Below are positions 1 through 7,909 of a DNA stretch of 40,603 bases, piece after piece; positions within the stretch are counted from its first letter, which is position 1; each line of letters starts with the position of its first letter. The stretch is from contig VAWZ01000096.1 in NCBI GenBank assembly GCA_005888365.1, forward strand, positions 1-40,603, in the 5' to 3' direction. A program made the translations under genes and the position numbers. Below the pieces are notes generated by a model that was not told the DNA's origin, searched no databases, and was given only the letters and a program-made list of their open reading frames with translations. Origin of the DNA: Actinomycetota bacterium (GTDB taxonomy: Bacteria > Actinomycetota > Thermoleophilia > Gaiellales > Gaiellaceae).

Positions 1-1001
1 TCGCGGCGCGCTCATACACGCTGGCCAACCTCGTCAAGGGAAAGCCGTTCGACCTCTACCCCGACCAGCGCAGCCAGGTGTACGTCGGCCTCTCGGGGGA
101 GAGGCCCGAGACGTCGGCGGCGGTCAGGGCAACGGCCGGCCAGGTCGTCCTCTACGGAGGCCGGGTTGCCTCGACGCTGTACTTCTCCTCGTCGGGCGGA
201 AAGACGGCGAGCTCGGCGGACGTCTTCGGCGTCGCGGTCCCGTACCTCGTCTCGAAACCGGATCCGTGGGACAGGCTCTCCCCGTATCACCGTTGGGGGC
301 CGATCGTGGTCGGCGCCCGGACGATCCAGTCCAAGCTCGACGTGCCCGCGCGCGTTCTCGACGCGTCGGGCGTGCCCACACCGTCCGGCCGCCTCCGCGC
401 CGTCACGCTCGAGACCACGGCTGGAGCGACGTCAGTGCCGGCGGCCCTTCTTCGCACGGCCCTCGAGCTCCGCTCGACCTGGGTCTCGATCGGCGTCCTG
501 CGTCTCGACCACCCGCCAGATCCGGCCGTCTACGGCTCTCCGCTCGAGCTCTCGGGCCTCGCGCGAGGCCTGCAGACGCCGACGCTCTCGAGCTCGAAGG
601 ACGGCGTCAGCTGGCGCACCGTCGGTCCGCTCCAGCGCTCGCCGGGCGGAGCGTTTTCCGCCGCCGTGCGTCCGACGGCGACGACGCGGTATCGGATCCA
701 GGTGATAGGCGCGGCGAGCCCGGGACTGCTGGTCTCGGTCTCCTCACGGGTTCGGTTGGCGCAACCGGCCCTCGACCCCACGTCGCTGTCGGGGATGGTC
801 CGGCCGAAGCTCTCCGGAGCGGCGGTCTCGATCGAGCGCCTCAAAGGAACCGCGTGGACGCCCGTCGCGAGCACCGCCGTCGACGGTGCGGGCTCGTTTC
901 GCGCCCGGGTCAAGCTCGTCCCGGGCAGCTACCGCGCGCGGGTCGCGGCCACGAACGGCCTCGCCGAGGGGATCTCGCCGCCGCTGACGGTGACGGAGTG
1001 A
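1..1001 (+). CDS. SpoIID/LytB-domain secreted protein, 5' end cut by window
   Basis: The frame is open from base 3, so the N-terminus lies outside the window. The first visible residues (AARSYTLANL) continue through FDLYPDQRSQVYVG, an AV..T.GQVVLYGG stretch and YFSSSGGKTAS. This is the conserved core of the SpoIID/LytB domain, known in sporulating bacteria for peptidoglycan stem removal or lytic-enzyme enhancement; in non-sporulating actinobacteria it is a wall-associated domain of uncertain role. After about residue 120 the protein becomes Ser/Thr/Val-rich with beta-strand periodicity (YRIQVIGAASPG, GSYRARVAATNG), consistent with Ig-like wall or surface modules. The stop overlaps the start of the downstream protease by four bases (GTGA), so the two are probably translated together. 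Domain assignment is firm; enzymatic activity is unproven. Confidence 0.85.
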   Translation, partial: AARSYTLANLVKGKPFDLYPDQRSQVYVGLSGERPETSAAVRATAGQVVLYGGRVASTLYFSSSGGKTASSADVFGVAVPYLVSKPDPWDRLSPYHRWGPIVVGARTIQSKLDVPARVLDASGVPTPSGRLRAVTLETTAGATSVPAALLRTALELRSTWVSIGVLRLDHPPDPAVYGSPLELSGLARGLQTPTLSSSKDGVSWRTVGPLQRSPGGAFSAAVRPTATTRYRIQVIGAASPGLLVSVSSRVRLAQPALDPTSLSGMVRPKLSGAAVSIERLKGTAWTPVASTAVDGAGSFRARVKLVPGSYRARVAATNGLAEGISPPLTVTE

Positions 1002-2644
1002 GACGGGCGGTCGTCCTCGCCGCCTTCTTCGCCGCGGCGTGGCTCGGCCTTCCGGGGACAGCAGGCGCCGCGCGATTTGCCGTGGGCCTCTCCACGGGCG
1101 CGAACCGGCAGTCCGTGGAGAAGGCGATCGAAGCTCGAACGGGAGCTCGAGCGCGGGACCTTTCGCCGATCCCTGCGCTCGTCGTCACCAGCTCGCACCC
1201 GTTCTCGCTCCGAGGCGTGCCGGGGGTGCGCTACGTCGAGCCGGTCATCTCCCGACATCTCGCGTATACCCCGACCGACCCGCTCGTTGCCAGACAGTGG
1301 TATCTCGCCCAGAGCCGGTTCTACGAGCCGTGGGTGACGCTCCCCAAATTCGAGCAGGTGCCGGTCGCGATCATCGACTCGGGCGTCGACACGGCGCACC
1401 CCGAGCTCGCCGAGAAGGTGATCGGCAAGGAGAGCTTCGTCGGCGGCTCGCCGAGCGTGGACAAGCTCGGTCATGGGACCTTCGTCGCAGGGATCATCGC
1501 TGCGGGCGTGGACAACGGGATCGGAATCGCCGGCCTCGCTCCGTCTGCCCAGCTGCTCGTGGCCAAGGTCGTCAACGCCAGCCACTCGATCCCGGTGGAC
1601 GCCGAAGCGGCTGCGATCCGCTGGGCCGTGGATCAGGGCGCTCGCGTGATCAACCTCAGCTTCGGAGGCATCCGTGATCCTCTCGACCCCGACCGCGACA
1701 CCTACTCCAGGCTCGAGGCGGACGCGATCTCGTACGCCGTGACGAACGGCGTCGTCGTGGTCGCCGCGGTGGGGAACTCCGACTTCGCGCCCGCCGCGCC
1801 CTGGTCCTTCGCGAGCTACCCGGCGGCGCTGCCACACGTTCTCGGCGTCAGCGCATATGACGAGAAGGGCAACGTGCCGAAGTTCTCCAATCGCGATCGC
1901 ATCTACAACGACATCGCGGCCCCCGGAGTGGACATCCTCTCGATCTTCCCTCGCCAGCTGACCGCCCGTTACCCGAGCTGCTCGGAGCAGGGGTACTCCA
2001 CGTGCGGGCCGGACGAGTACCGCACCGGAGCCCAGGGGACCTCGTTCTCAGCTCCGCAGGTGAGCGCAGCCGCAGCGGTGCTCCTGAGCCTGCGTCCTAC
2101 GCTCAAGCCGGAGCAGGTGACGGCGCTCCTCGAGCGACGCGCAGGCGACCTCGATCCGAAGAGCGGGTGCTTCTCCTGTGCCGAAGGGCGCGACCCTCTT
2201 TCCGGGTGGGGAGCGCTCGACGTCGCCACTGCAATCTCCGAGCTCGGCGGCAGGCTCCCTGCTCGCGACCACTACGAGGCGAACGACGATGCGGGACGGC
2301 ACGCGTACGAGCTCGTCGGCGCTGACCTGCGCGTGAAGGCGACGGTCGACTACTGGGACGACCAGGACGACGTCTACGCGATTCGTTTGCGGAAGGGCCA
2401 GAGCATGTACGTCGGGCTGACAGGGGAGGACCCGGGCGTCGACCTCGACCTGGCTCTCTGGCTGCCGCAGACGCTGTCCATCTACGACGTGCGCACGACG
2501 CGCTTGCGCGCTCGCGCCTCGGCACGCCCCGGCGGCCGGCAGTACTTCTCGTTCCGGGCGCACAGAACGGCTCGGTACTTCGTCCAGGTACGGATCTCGA
2601 CGCCTGGATGGGCGCGGTATCGGCTCGCGATCGTCAAGAGCTAG
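998..2644 (+). CDS. Secreted subtilisin-family (S8) serine protease
   Basis: A 548-residue exported peptidase. The GTG at 998 is chosen because it overlaps the upstream stop (GTGA) and begins a clear signal peptide (RRAVVLAAFFAAAWLGLPGTAGA); the reading frame stays open further upstream only as a shadow of the SpoIID gene. Residues about 30-105 resemble an I9-type propeptide (ending VRYVEPVISRHLAYTPTDPL). The catalytic triad is visible: Asp127 in AIIDSGVDTAHPEL, His159 in GHGTFVAGIIAA, Ser349 in GTSFSAPQVSAA, with oxyanion Asn260 in VGNSDF. The tail from about residue 430 (EANDDAG, then a YWDDQDDVYAIRL stretch) looks like a pre-peptidase C-terminal (PPC) beta domain. The 3' end overlaps the convergent acyltransferase gene by 11 bases. 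Substrate unknown. Confidence 0.94.
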   Translation: MRRAVVLAAFFAAAWLGLPGTAGAARFAVGLSTGANRQSVEKAIEARTGARARDLSPIPALVVTSSHPFSLRGVPGVRYVEPVISRHLAYTPTDPLVARQWYLAQSRFYEPWVTLPKFEQVPVAIIDSGVDTAHPELAEKVIGKESFVGGSPSVDKLGHGTFVAGIIAAGVDNGIGIAGLAPSAQLLVAKVVNASHSIPVDAEAAAIRWAVDQGARVINLSFGGIRDPLDPDRDTYSRLEADAISYAVTNGVVVVAAVGNSDFAPAAPWSFASYPAALPHVLGVSAYDEKGNVPKFSNRDRIYNDIAAPGVDILSIFPRQLTARYPSCSEQGYSTCGPDEYRTGAQGTSFSAPQVSAAAAVLLSLRPTLKPEQVTALLERRAGDLDPKSGCFSCAEGRDPLSGWGALDVATAISELGGRLPARDHYEANDDAGRHAYELVGADLRVKATVDYWDDQDDVYAIRLRKGQSMYVGLTGEDPGVDLDLALWLPQTLSIYDVRTTRLRARASARPGGRQYFSFRAHRTARYFVQVRISTPGWARYRLAIVKS

Positions 2645-3287
2645 GCGGCGGAAGCAGCTCGTCCTCTGGAACCTCGCGCAGGACATGGGCGGGGTTTCCG
2701 ACCACGACGGAACGCGCAGGGACGTCCTTCGTCACGACTGCGCCCGCTCCCACGAATGCCTCCTCGCCGACCTCGACACCCGGGCAGATGATCGCGCCGC
2801 CGCCGACGCGGGCGCCACGCCGGATCGTCGGTCCCTTCGTCAGCTCGTGCCGCCGCTCGGTGCGACCCATGAAGTTGTCGTTCGTCGTCACGACGCAGGG
2901 GGCGATGAACACCTCCTCCTCGAGCGTCGAGTGGGCGGTGATGTACGCCCCCGCCTGAATCCGCGACCGCGCCCCGATCGTCGTGTCGTTCTCGACGAGG
3001 GACCCGCGGCCCAGGACGACGTCGTCGCCGATCGCCACTCGCTCGCGGACGCAGGATTGGTCACCGAGGATCACGCGCGCGCCGATGCGCGAGCCGGCGA
3101 ACACGATCGCTCCGGTGGAGACGACCGTTCCGTCTCCGATCTCGACCGGATCGAGGGGCTCGCGGCTCGCGGTCGAGCGCGGACCGAGCACCGGCTGCTT
3201 GCCGACGACGGCGTGCTCCAACACACGAACGCCTTCTCCCAGCACGGAGCCCGGGTGGACGACTGCGCTGGGATGGACGTCGTTCAC
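2634..3287 (-). CDS. Left-handed beta-helix acyltransferase (WbpD/WlbB-like N-acetyltransferase)
   Basis: 217 residues, almost entirely hexapeptide repeats (for example VHPGSVLGEGVRV, IGDGTVVSTGAIVFAGSRIGAR, IGDDVVLGRGSLVE), which fold as a left-handed beta helix. The end, GVEVGEEAFVGAGAVVTKDVPA followed by VVVGNPAH, is typical of acetyltransferases acting on UDP-amino sugars. GTG at 3287 overlaps the upstream oxidoreductase stop by four bases, making this the last gene of the epimerase-dehydrogenase-oxidoreductase-acyltransferase operon. Within that operon the best guess is N-acetylation of a 3-amino group on a UDP-uronate, as WbpD/WlbB does. The family call is firm; the substrate is inferred from neighbours. 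Its end overlaps the convergent protease gene, so no separate terminator fits between them. Confidence 0.9.
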   Translation of the reverse strand: MNDVHPSAVVHPGSVLGEGVRVLEHAVVGKQPVLGPRSTASREPLDPVEIGDGTVVSTGAIVFAGSRIGARVILGDQSCVRERVAIGDDVVLGRGSLVENDTTIGARSRIQAGAYITAHSTLEEEVFIAPCVVTTNDNFMGRTERRHELTKGPTIRRGARVGGGAIICPGVEVGEEAFVGAGAVVTKDVPARSVVVGNPAHVLREVPEDELLPPPSS

Positions 3288-4258
3288 ACCGGCACAGCGA
3301 CGAGCGAGGCCTGCAGGTGCTCGAGTGCCCGCACGACGACGAGCCCCTCGCGTGCCTCCCGCCCATCCGAGCGCTCGCGGACGAGCTCGAGGAAGTGCGT
3401 GCACTCGAGCCGCAACGGCTCGTCGTTCGAGATCTTGGGGCTGAAGATGTCTCCAGTGCGCGTGCGCCACTCGCCGTACGTCTCGCCCGGCGGCTCCTCG
3501 CCCTTGTCGTAGATCGTCACCTTGCGCTCGAGCTCCATGTCGTCGAACACGACCATCTTCCGCGAGCCGACTACCGTCATCCGCCGCATCTTGTGCGGGT
3601 CGAGCCAGGAGAGGTGCATGTGCGCGACCTTTCCGGACGAGAAGCGGAGGTAGCAGAAGACGACGTCCTCGACCCCGGGCGTCAAGAACGACGTGCCGTG
3701 CGCCCACACCGTCTCGGGCTCCTCGTCGACGAGGTGGAGGATGACCGAGAGGTCGTGCACTCCCAGCGACCAGAGGGCGTTCTCGTTCGTCCGGATGACG
3801 CCGAGGTTCTGGCGGTTGCCGTAGATGTACCGGATCTCCCCGAGCTCGCCGGAGTCGACGAGCTCCTTGACCGTCGCGACTCCGGGGTGGTACAGGAGGA
3901 GATGGCCGGGCATGAGCACGAGCCCGTGCTCCTCGGCGAGGGTGACGAGCTCTTCCATCTCCGACGCGCGCATCGCCGGCGGTTTCTCCACGAAGACGTG
4001 CTTGCCGGCCCCGAGCGCCTGTTTCGCGAGTGAATAGTGCGTCGGGACCGGTGTGGCGATCACGACGGCCTCGAGCTCGGGGTCTGCGAGCATCTCGTCG
4101 AACCCGTCCGTCCAGCGTGCCTGCGGGTAGCGGGCGGCGAGCTCGCGCTTCGCCGGGTCCGCATCGCAGAGCCAGGTCAGGTCGGCGAGCTCGGCGAAGT
4201 TCCGGGCGAGGTTCTTGCCCCAGTTCCCCAGCCCAGCCTGTCCGACACGAACGGTCAC
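3284..4258 (-). CDS. Gfo/Idh/MocA-family oxidoreductase (WbpB/WlbA-like)
   Basis: 324 residues. The N-terminus GQAGLGNWGKNLARNF is the nucleotide-binding glycine motif of this family, followed by IATPVPTHYSLAKQALGAGK and FVEKPPA, the EKP motif. WSLGVHDLSVILHLV carries the conserved His of the catalytic region. In O-antigen clusters, homologues such as WbpB/WlbA oxidise C3 of UDP-GlcNAc-uronate to a 3-keto sugar, and the adjacent UDP-sugar dehydrogenase and hexapeptide acyltransferase fit that role. Start GTG at 4258 overlaps the dehydrogenase stop (GTGA), and its own stop overlaps the acyltransferase start in the same way. Other Gfo/Idh members act on inositols and many sugars, so the substrate is inferred from context. 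Confidence 0.9.
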   Translation of the reverse strand: MTVRVGQAGLGNWGKNLARNFAELADLTWLCDADPAKRELAARYPQARWTDGFDEMLADPELEAVVIATPVPTHYSLAKQALGAGKHVFVEKPPAMRASEMEELVTLAEEHGLVLMPGHLLLYHPGVATVKELVDSGELGEIRYIYGNRQNLGVIRTNENALWSLGVHDLSVILHLVDEEPETVWAHGTSFLTPGVEDVVFCYLRFSSGKVAHMHLSWLDPHKMRRMTVVGSRKMVVFDDMELERKVTIYDKGEEPPGETYGEWRTRTGDIFSPKISNDEPLRLECTHFLELVRERSDGREAREGLVVVRALEHLQASLVAVPV

Positions 4259-5526
4259 AGCTTCCAGACCTTGTCCGTGCGCCTCCCGTTCGAGCCCGTC
4301 GCATTTCGCAGGTCCACGACGAGCTGCGCCTGCTCGACGACGGCGTCGTAGTCGATCCCCGCGTGGTCGGTCACGACGACGACGCAGTCGTAGGCACCTG
4401 GCTCGAGCGGGGACGAGCTCAGCGCGACCCCGTTCTCGCGGAACTCGGGCACGTGCGGATCGTGGTACGCGACCTGCGCGCCTGCGTTCTGGAGCAGGGC
4501 GATGAGCTTGATGGCGGGAGACTCGCGCATGTCGGAGATGTTCGGCTTGTACGCGACGCCGAGGACGAGAATCCGGGATCCCTTGAGCGAGCGCTCGCGG
4601 GCGTGGTTCAGCGCCTGCGAGACGAGCGAGCGGCAGAAGTAGGGCATCGACTCGTTGACCTTGCCCGCGAGCTCGATGAACTCGGTGTAGAAGCCGTACT
4701 CTCGCGCCTTCCAGGTGAGGTAGAAGGGATCGACTGGGATGCAGTGGCCCCCGAGACCCGGGCCAGGGTGGAAGGACATGAACCCGAACGGCTTCGTCGC
4801 GGCCGCCTCGATCACCTCCCAGACGTCGATGCCCATCCGTTCGCAGAGCTGGGCGAGCTCGTTGACGAGCGCGATGTTGACCGAGCGGAAGATGTTCTCG
4901 AGCAGCTTCGTCAGCTCGGCCGCCTCGGGCGACGAGACGCGGTGCACCTCGTCGATAACCGAGCCGTAGAGAGCGGCCGCCGCCTCCGTCGAGGCTTCGT
5001 CGACGCCTCCGACTACCTTGGGCACTGTCTTCGTGCTCCAGTCGCTGCTCCCGGGATCGACGCGCTCGGGAGAGAACGCGAGCTTGAAGTCGCTCCCGGC
5101 CCGTAGGCCGCTTCCTGCTTCCAGGACAGGGAGGAGCTGCTCGCGGGTGGTTCCCGGGTAGGTCGTCGACTCGAGGACGACGAGCTGCCCCGGCTGCAGC
5201 CGCTCCGCGATCTGCTTCGTGGCGGCGAGCAGGATTGCGAGATCCGGCTCGCGCTGGCGCGAGAGCGGAGTGGGGAGCGAGATGAGGATCGCGCCGACCT
5301 CGCGGAGCACGTCGTAGTCCGTGGTCGCGGCGATCCGGTCGTCTGCGACGAAGGCCCGGAGGACGTTCGAGGGCACGTCTTCGACGTAGCTCTCGCCCCG
5401 GCTCAGCCGTTCGACCCGCTCTTCGTCGACATCGACCAGAACGACGGTCTTGCCCCCCTCCGCGAAGACCCGGGCGAGCGGCAGGCCGACGTAGCCGGCG
5501 CCGACGATGGCGACGTCCCGCTTCAT
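4255..5526 (-). CDS. UDP-glucose/GDP-mannose dehydrogenase family protein (WecC/WbpA-like UDP-HexNAc 6-dehydrogenase)
   Basis: 423 residues, normal length for the family. The N-terminal Rossmann motif VAIVGAGYVGLPLARVFAEG, the ESTTYPGTT segment, and the catalytic Cys in GLGGHCIPVDPFYL are all present; the C-terminal domain contains GVAYKPNISDMRESPA. Such enzymes oxidise C6 of UDP-sugars to the uronate with two NAD+. The HexNAc preference (UDP-GlcNAc or UDP-ManNAc rather than UDP-Glc) is inferred from the neighbouring UDP-GlcNAc 2-epimerase. ATG at 5526 overlaps the epimerase stop (ATGA), and the 3' end overlaps the next gene by four bases, so all four genes look translationally coupled. Confidence 0.93.
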   Translation of the reverse strand: MKRDVAIVGAGYVGLPLARVFAEGGKTVVLVDVDEERVERLSRGESYVEDVPSNVLRAFVADDRIAATTDYDVLREVGAILISLPTPLSRQREPDLAILLAATKQIAERLQPGQLVVLESTTYPGTTREQLLPVLEAGSGLRAGSDFKLAFSPERVDPGSSDWSTKTVPKVVGGVDEASTEAAAALYGSVIDEVHRVSSPEAAELTKLLENIFRSVNIALVNELAQLCERMGIDVWEVIEAAATKPFGFMSFHPGPGLGGHCIPVDPFYLTWKAREYGFYTEFIELAGKVNESMPYFCRSLVSQALNHARERSLKGSRILVLGVAYKPNISDMRESPAIKLIALLQNAGAQVAYHDPHVPEFRENGVALSSSPLEPGAYDCVVVVTDHAGIDYDAVVEQAQLVVDLRNATGSNGRRTDKVWKL

Positions 5527-6566
5527 CGGCCGCGCATCGTAGCGAGCAGCACCTTCGCGATCCGCTCCGACGCATGGCCGTCGCCGTACAGGACCGGCCG
5601 CCTCTTCGGCATGGACGCTGCAGTGGTCGCGGACCCGACCGCGTCCGGGTCGTCGTCGACGAGCACGTTCGCCCCGACGGCCACTGTGTCCACCCACTCC
5701 GTCGAGGGGCGAAGCGTGACGCACGGTACCCCGTACCAGTAGGCCTCCTTCTGCAACCCGCCCGAGTCGGTGACGACGACGTTCGCCTGCGACACGAGCG
5801 ACGCGAGCTCGAGGTAGCCGAGCGGGTCGAGGAGAAGAACGCGGGCCGCGAGGGTCAGTTGCTGCCTGCGGATCTGGTAGCGCGTGCGTGGGTGCGCGGG
5901 GAAGGCGACACGCATCTTGATCTGGTTCAGGCCCTGGACGATTCGCGCCAGCCTCGGCGGGAACACGTTCGCCTCGCGGTGCACCGTCGCGACGGCGTAC
6001 GTCTTCGGCTCGAAGGCGATCGGGTACCGCTTCCGGGCGATTGGAGCGAAGCGCCTGCTCGCGTCTGCCATGACGTCGCCGACCACGTGGATCTCGCCGT
6101 GGACGCCCTCTTCTCGAAGCGTCGCCGACGAGCGCTCGTCGGGACAGAAGAGGATGGCCCCGATGCGATCCACCTCGATTCGGGTCCGCTCTTCCGGCAT
6201 CGTCAGGTCTCCGCTGCGCAGGCCGGCCTCGACGTGGGCGAGCGGGATCCCGGCCTCGACTGCGGCTCTTGCTCCGGCGAGCGTCGTGTTGGTGTCGCCG
6301 TAGACGAGCACGAGGTCCGGGTCCTCGGCAAACAGCGTCTCGGCGATCGCCGGCTCCATCCACGCCGGATCCGCGGTCTTCAGGTCGAGCCTGTGACGAG
6401 GCTCGGCCAGCCCCAGCTCCTCGAAGAAGACCTGCGAGAGAGCCCGGTCGTAGTGCTGACCCGTGTGCACGACGATCTCCTCGATTCCCGTCTTGTGGAG
6501 CTCGAGCGAGAGCGGAGCGGACTTGATGAACTGCGGTCGGTTGCCGACGACGGAAACGATCTTCAT
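5523..6566 (-). CDS. wecB: UDP-N-acetylglucosamine 2-epimerase (non-hydrolysing)
   Basis: 347 residues. Diagnostic motifs are all visible: SVVGNRPQFIKSAP at the start, HTGQHYD, YGDTNTTLAG, HVEAGLRSGD, MPEERTRIEVDRI, VATVHREAN and TDSGGLQKEAYWYGVP. These include the Asp, Glu and His residues that act in C2 epimerisation. The enzyme interconverts UDP-GlcNAc and UDP-ManNAc, or acts on their uronate derivatives as WbpI does. It is the first gene of the four-gene minus-strand operon. A 14-bp perfect inverted repeat lies immediately upstream of the ATG, and its start-proximal arm contains a TAGTCT box nine bases from the start. No good Shine-Dalgarno sequence is seen, so the mRNA may be leaderless or nearly so. 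Confidence 0.94.
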   Translation of the reverse strand: MKIVSVVGNRPQFIKSAPLSLELHKTGIEEIVVHTGQHYDRALSQVFFEELGLAEPRHRLDLKTADPAWMEPAIAETLFAEDPDLVLVYGDTNTTLAGARAAVEAGIPLAHVEAGLRSGDLTMPEERTRIEVDRIGAILFCPDERSSATLREEGVHGEIHVVGDVMADASRRFAPIARKRYPIAFEPKTYAVATVHREANVFPPRLARIVQGLNQIKMRVAFPAHPRTRYQIRRQQLTLAARVLLLDPLGYLELASLVSQANVVVTDSGGLQKEAYWYGVPCVTLRPSTEWVDTVAVGANVLVDDDPDAVGSATTAASMPKRRPVLYGDGHASERIAKVLLATMRGR

Positions 6567-6575
6567 CGCCGCCGG

Positions 6576-6610
6576 AGACTACTGGCCCCACCGCCGGGGG
6601 CCAGTAGTCT
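6576..6610. promoter_or_regulatory. 14-bp perfect inverted repeat upstream of wecB
   Basis: Bases 6576-6589 and 6597-6610 are exact reverse complements around a 7-base loop (arm AGACTACTGGCCCC). On the minus strand the start-proximal arm contains TAGTCT nine bases before the wecB ATG, so a -10-like box sits in the repeat. It could be a protein operator over the promoter or an RNA hairpin from read-through of the upstream gene. No U-tract follows, so a simple terminator is less likely. Confidence 0.6.
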
Positions 6611-6667
6611 TCCTGGGTCGGCGTAGGGGGACGGCCACGCCCTACGCCGCGTCCACCCGACTGCGGC

Positions 6668-7729
6668 TCAGGTGGACGGAAGCAGCGGCAAGCGGACTCT
6701 GACGATCTTCTTTGCTGCCGCGCGGGGGGTGCTCGCGCGCACGGTCAACGAGAACCGGCGCGGGAAGGTGCTCGTGAACGCCTGTTTCTGCAACCTGTAC
6801 GCGAACCTCCCTACGCCCACCCGGTTCGTGAAGCCCGCCCGATTTGCTCCGTTCACGAGGTAGCGCACAGGCCTACCCATGAGGTGGAGCGCCGCTCCGC
6901 GGACGAGATAGCCGCGACGGTCCTTGACCGTCACGACGATCCCGAGCCGCCTCTGCGTGAGGAGACCCTTGCGGTCGAAGCGGATCCTGGCGATCACGAC
7001 TCCGTGTGCTCCGGCAGCCGACACGCTCGTGCCCGAGCTGGTCTTGATGACCGAGGTCACGGTCGTCGTCGGATACGTCGTCGTCTGTGACACGTTCCGG
7101 TGGTCAGTGGCCACGAAGGTCGCCTGCCGCGACGACGTGCCGCCGGGAAGCGGCAGCGAGAAGCCGCCGTTCGGGCCGGCCAGGCCGAGGACGTCGTGGC
7201 CGTTCACGGTCAGGCCCGCCAGCTTGCTCCGGTCGAGGACGTGACCTGAGACGGTGGGAATGTTCCCGTCGACGATCTGAAAGCCGTCGGGTGGGACCAC
7301 GAGCGAGATTCCCGCGGCCTCGAGCTCGTCGAGGACGTCCTTCGCACCGTTCTGGAGCAGCGTGACCGGGATCCGGATCGTGGTGACCCCGCCCTTCCCC
7401 TCGTCGAGGGTGAGGACGAGCGTCGACTGACCGTCGAGGGCGACGACGGTCGAGAAGTGACCCGACGCGTCGACGCCGACAGGCTGGCCGGCGACGTCGA
7501 GCGTTCCGGTCGCGTCGGGATCGCGTCCGACCGATCCGGTGACGACGGCGGTCCCGTTCGCCAGGGAGATCGGCTCCAGGGTGATGCGGCTGCCTTTGTC
7601 GCTCGCGTGCGCACCGGCGGCGAGAGCGAACGCAAGAGTGAGCACCACTGCGGCGACCGCAAAGAACGCCGTCCGCAGCGCGCGGATCCTCTCGGTGTCG
7701 CGCATGAGGTGCTGGGGATTGGCTGGCAT
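6668..7729 (-). CDS. Secreted beta-rich protein of unknown function
   Basis: 353 residues from an ATG at 7729 that has a strong Shine-Dalgarno (AAGGAGG, reverse complement of 7737-7743) seven bases upstream; a longer open frame exists but lacks such support. A hydrophobic segment at about residues 20-42 (AFFAVAAVVLTLAFALAAGAHA) is a signal peptide or anchor. The remainder has short beta-like stretches (LANGTAVVTGSVGRDPDATG, GHVLDRSKLAGLTVNGHDVL, ARIRFDRKGLLTQRRLGIVVTV) that look like two or three Ig-like or carboxypeptidase-regulatory-like folds, then a basic C-terminus. I recognise no family. It is divergent from the sigma factor gene at 7910 across a 180-base gap, which makes co-regulation plausible but unproven. 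Confidence 0.8.
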   Translation of the reverse strand: MPANPQHLMRDTERIRALRTAFFAVAAVVLTLAFALAAGAHASDKGSRITLEPISLANGTAVVTGSVGRDPDATGTLDVAGQPVGVDASGHFSTVVALDGQSTLVLTLDEGKGGVTTIRIPVTLLQNGAKDVLDELEAAGISLVVPPDGFQIVDGNIPTVSGHVLDRSKLAGLTVNGHDVLGLAGPNGGFSLPLPGGTSSRQATFVATDHRNVSQTTTYPTTTVTSVIKTSSGTSVSAAGAHGVVIARIRFDRKGLLTQRRLGIVVTVKDRRGYLVRGAALHLMGRPVRYLVNGANRAGFTNRVGVGRFAYRLQKQAFTSTFPRRFSLTVRASTPRAAAKKIVRVRLPLLPST

Positions 7730-7828
7730 CGGAATGCCTCCTTGCTCGAATGTTCGTGCTCGTCCCCTACGAAGCCGGCAGGGCTCGAATCTGACGGCAT
7801 GTGGTCGCGAATCACTCGTTCGGCGCGC

Positions 7829-7852
7829 AGACACCCCCGAAGGGGGACGTCT
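7829..7852. promoter_or_regulatory. GC hairpin in the divergent intergenic region
   Basis: CCCCC-GAA-GGGGG (7834-7846) is extended by AGAC/GTCT pairs with a small internal loop. It lies 58 bases before the sigma factor start in the 180-base gap 7730-7909. It may be part of the sigma factor leader or an operator; nothing further identifies it. No convincing -35/-10 pair was found in the gap. Confidence 0.4.
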
Positions 7853-7909
7853 CGTGCGGGGGAGGCTTCTAGCTGAGATCACACAGAGAGACGATCAGGA
7901 GGACATCTC

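Noticed and set aside
266-997. Long N-terminal extension of the protease reading frame.
   Set aside because: It lies wholly inside the SpoIID-domain gene in another frame, is Arg/Pro/Ala-rich, and precedes a clear signal peptide starting at 998.
1-1001. SpoIID domain as evidence for sporulation.
   Set aside because: The domain is widespread in non-sporulating bacteria as a wall-associated module; no other sporulation gene is present here.
2401-2440. Similarity between YVGLTGEDP in the protease tail and YVGLSGERP in the SpoIID protein.
   Set aside because: Only a short coincidence of common beta-strand residues; flanking sequence does not align.
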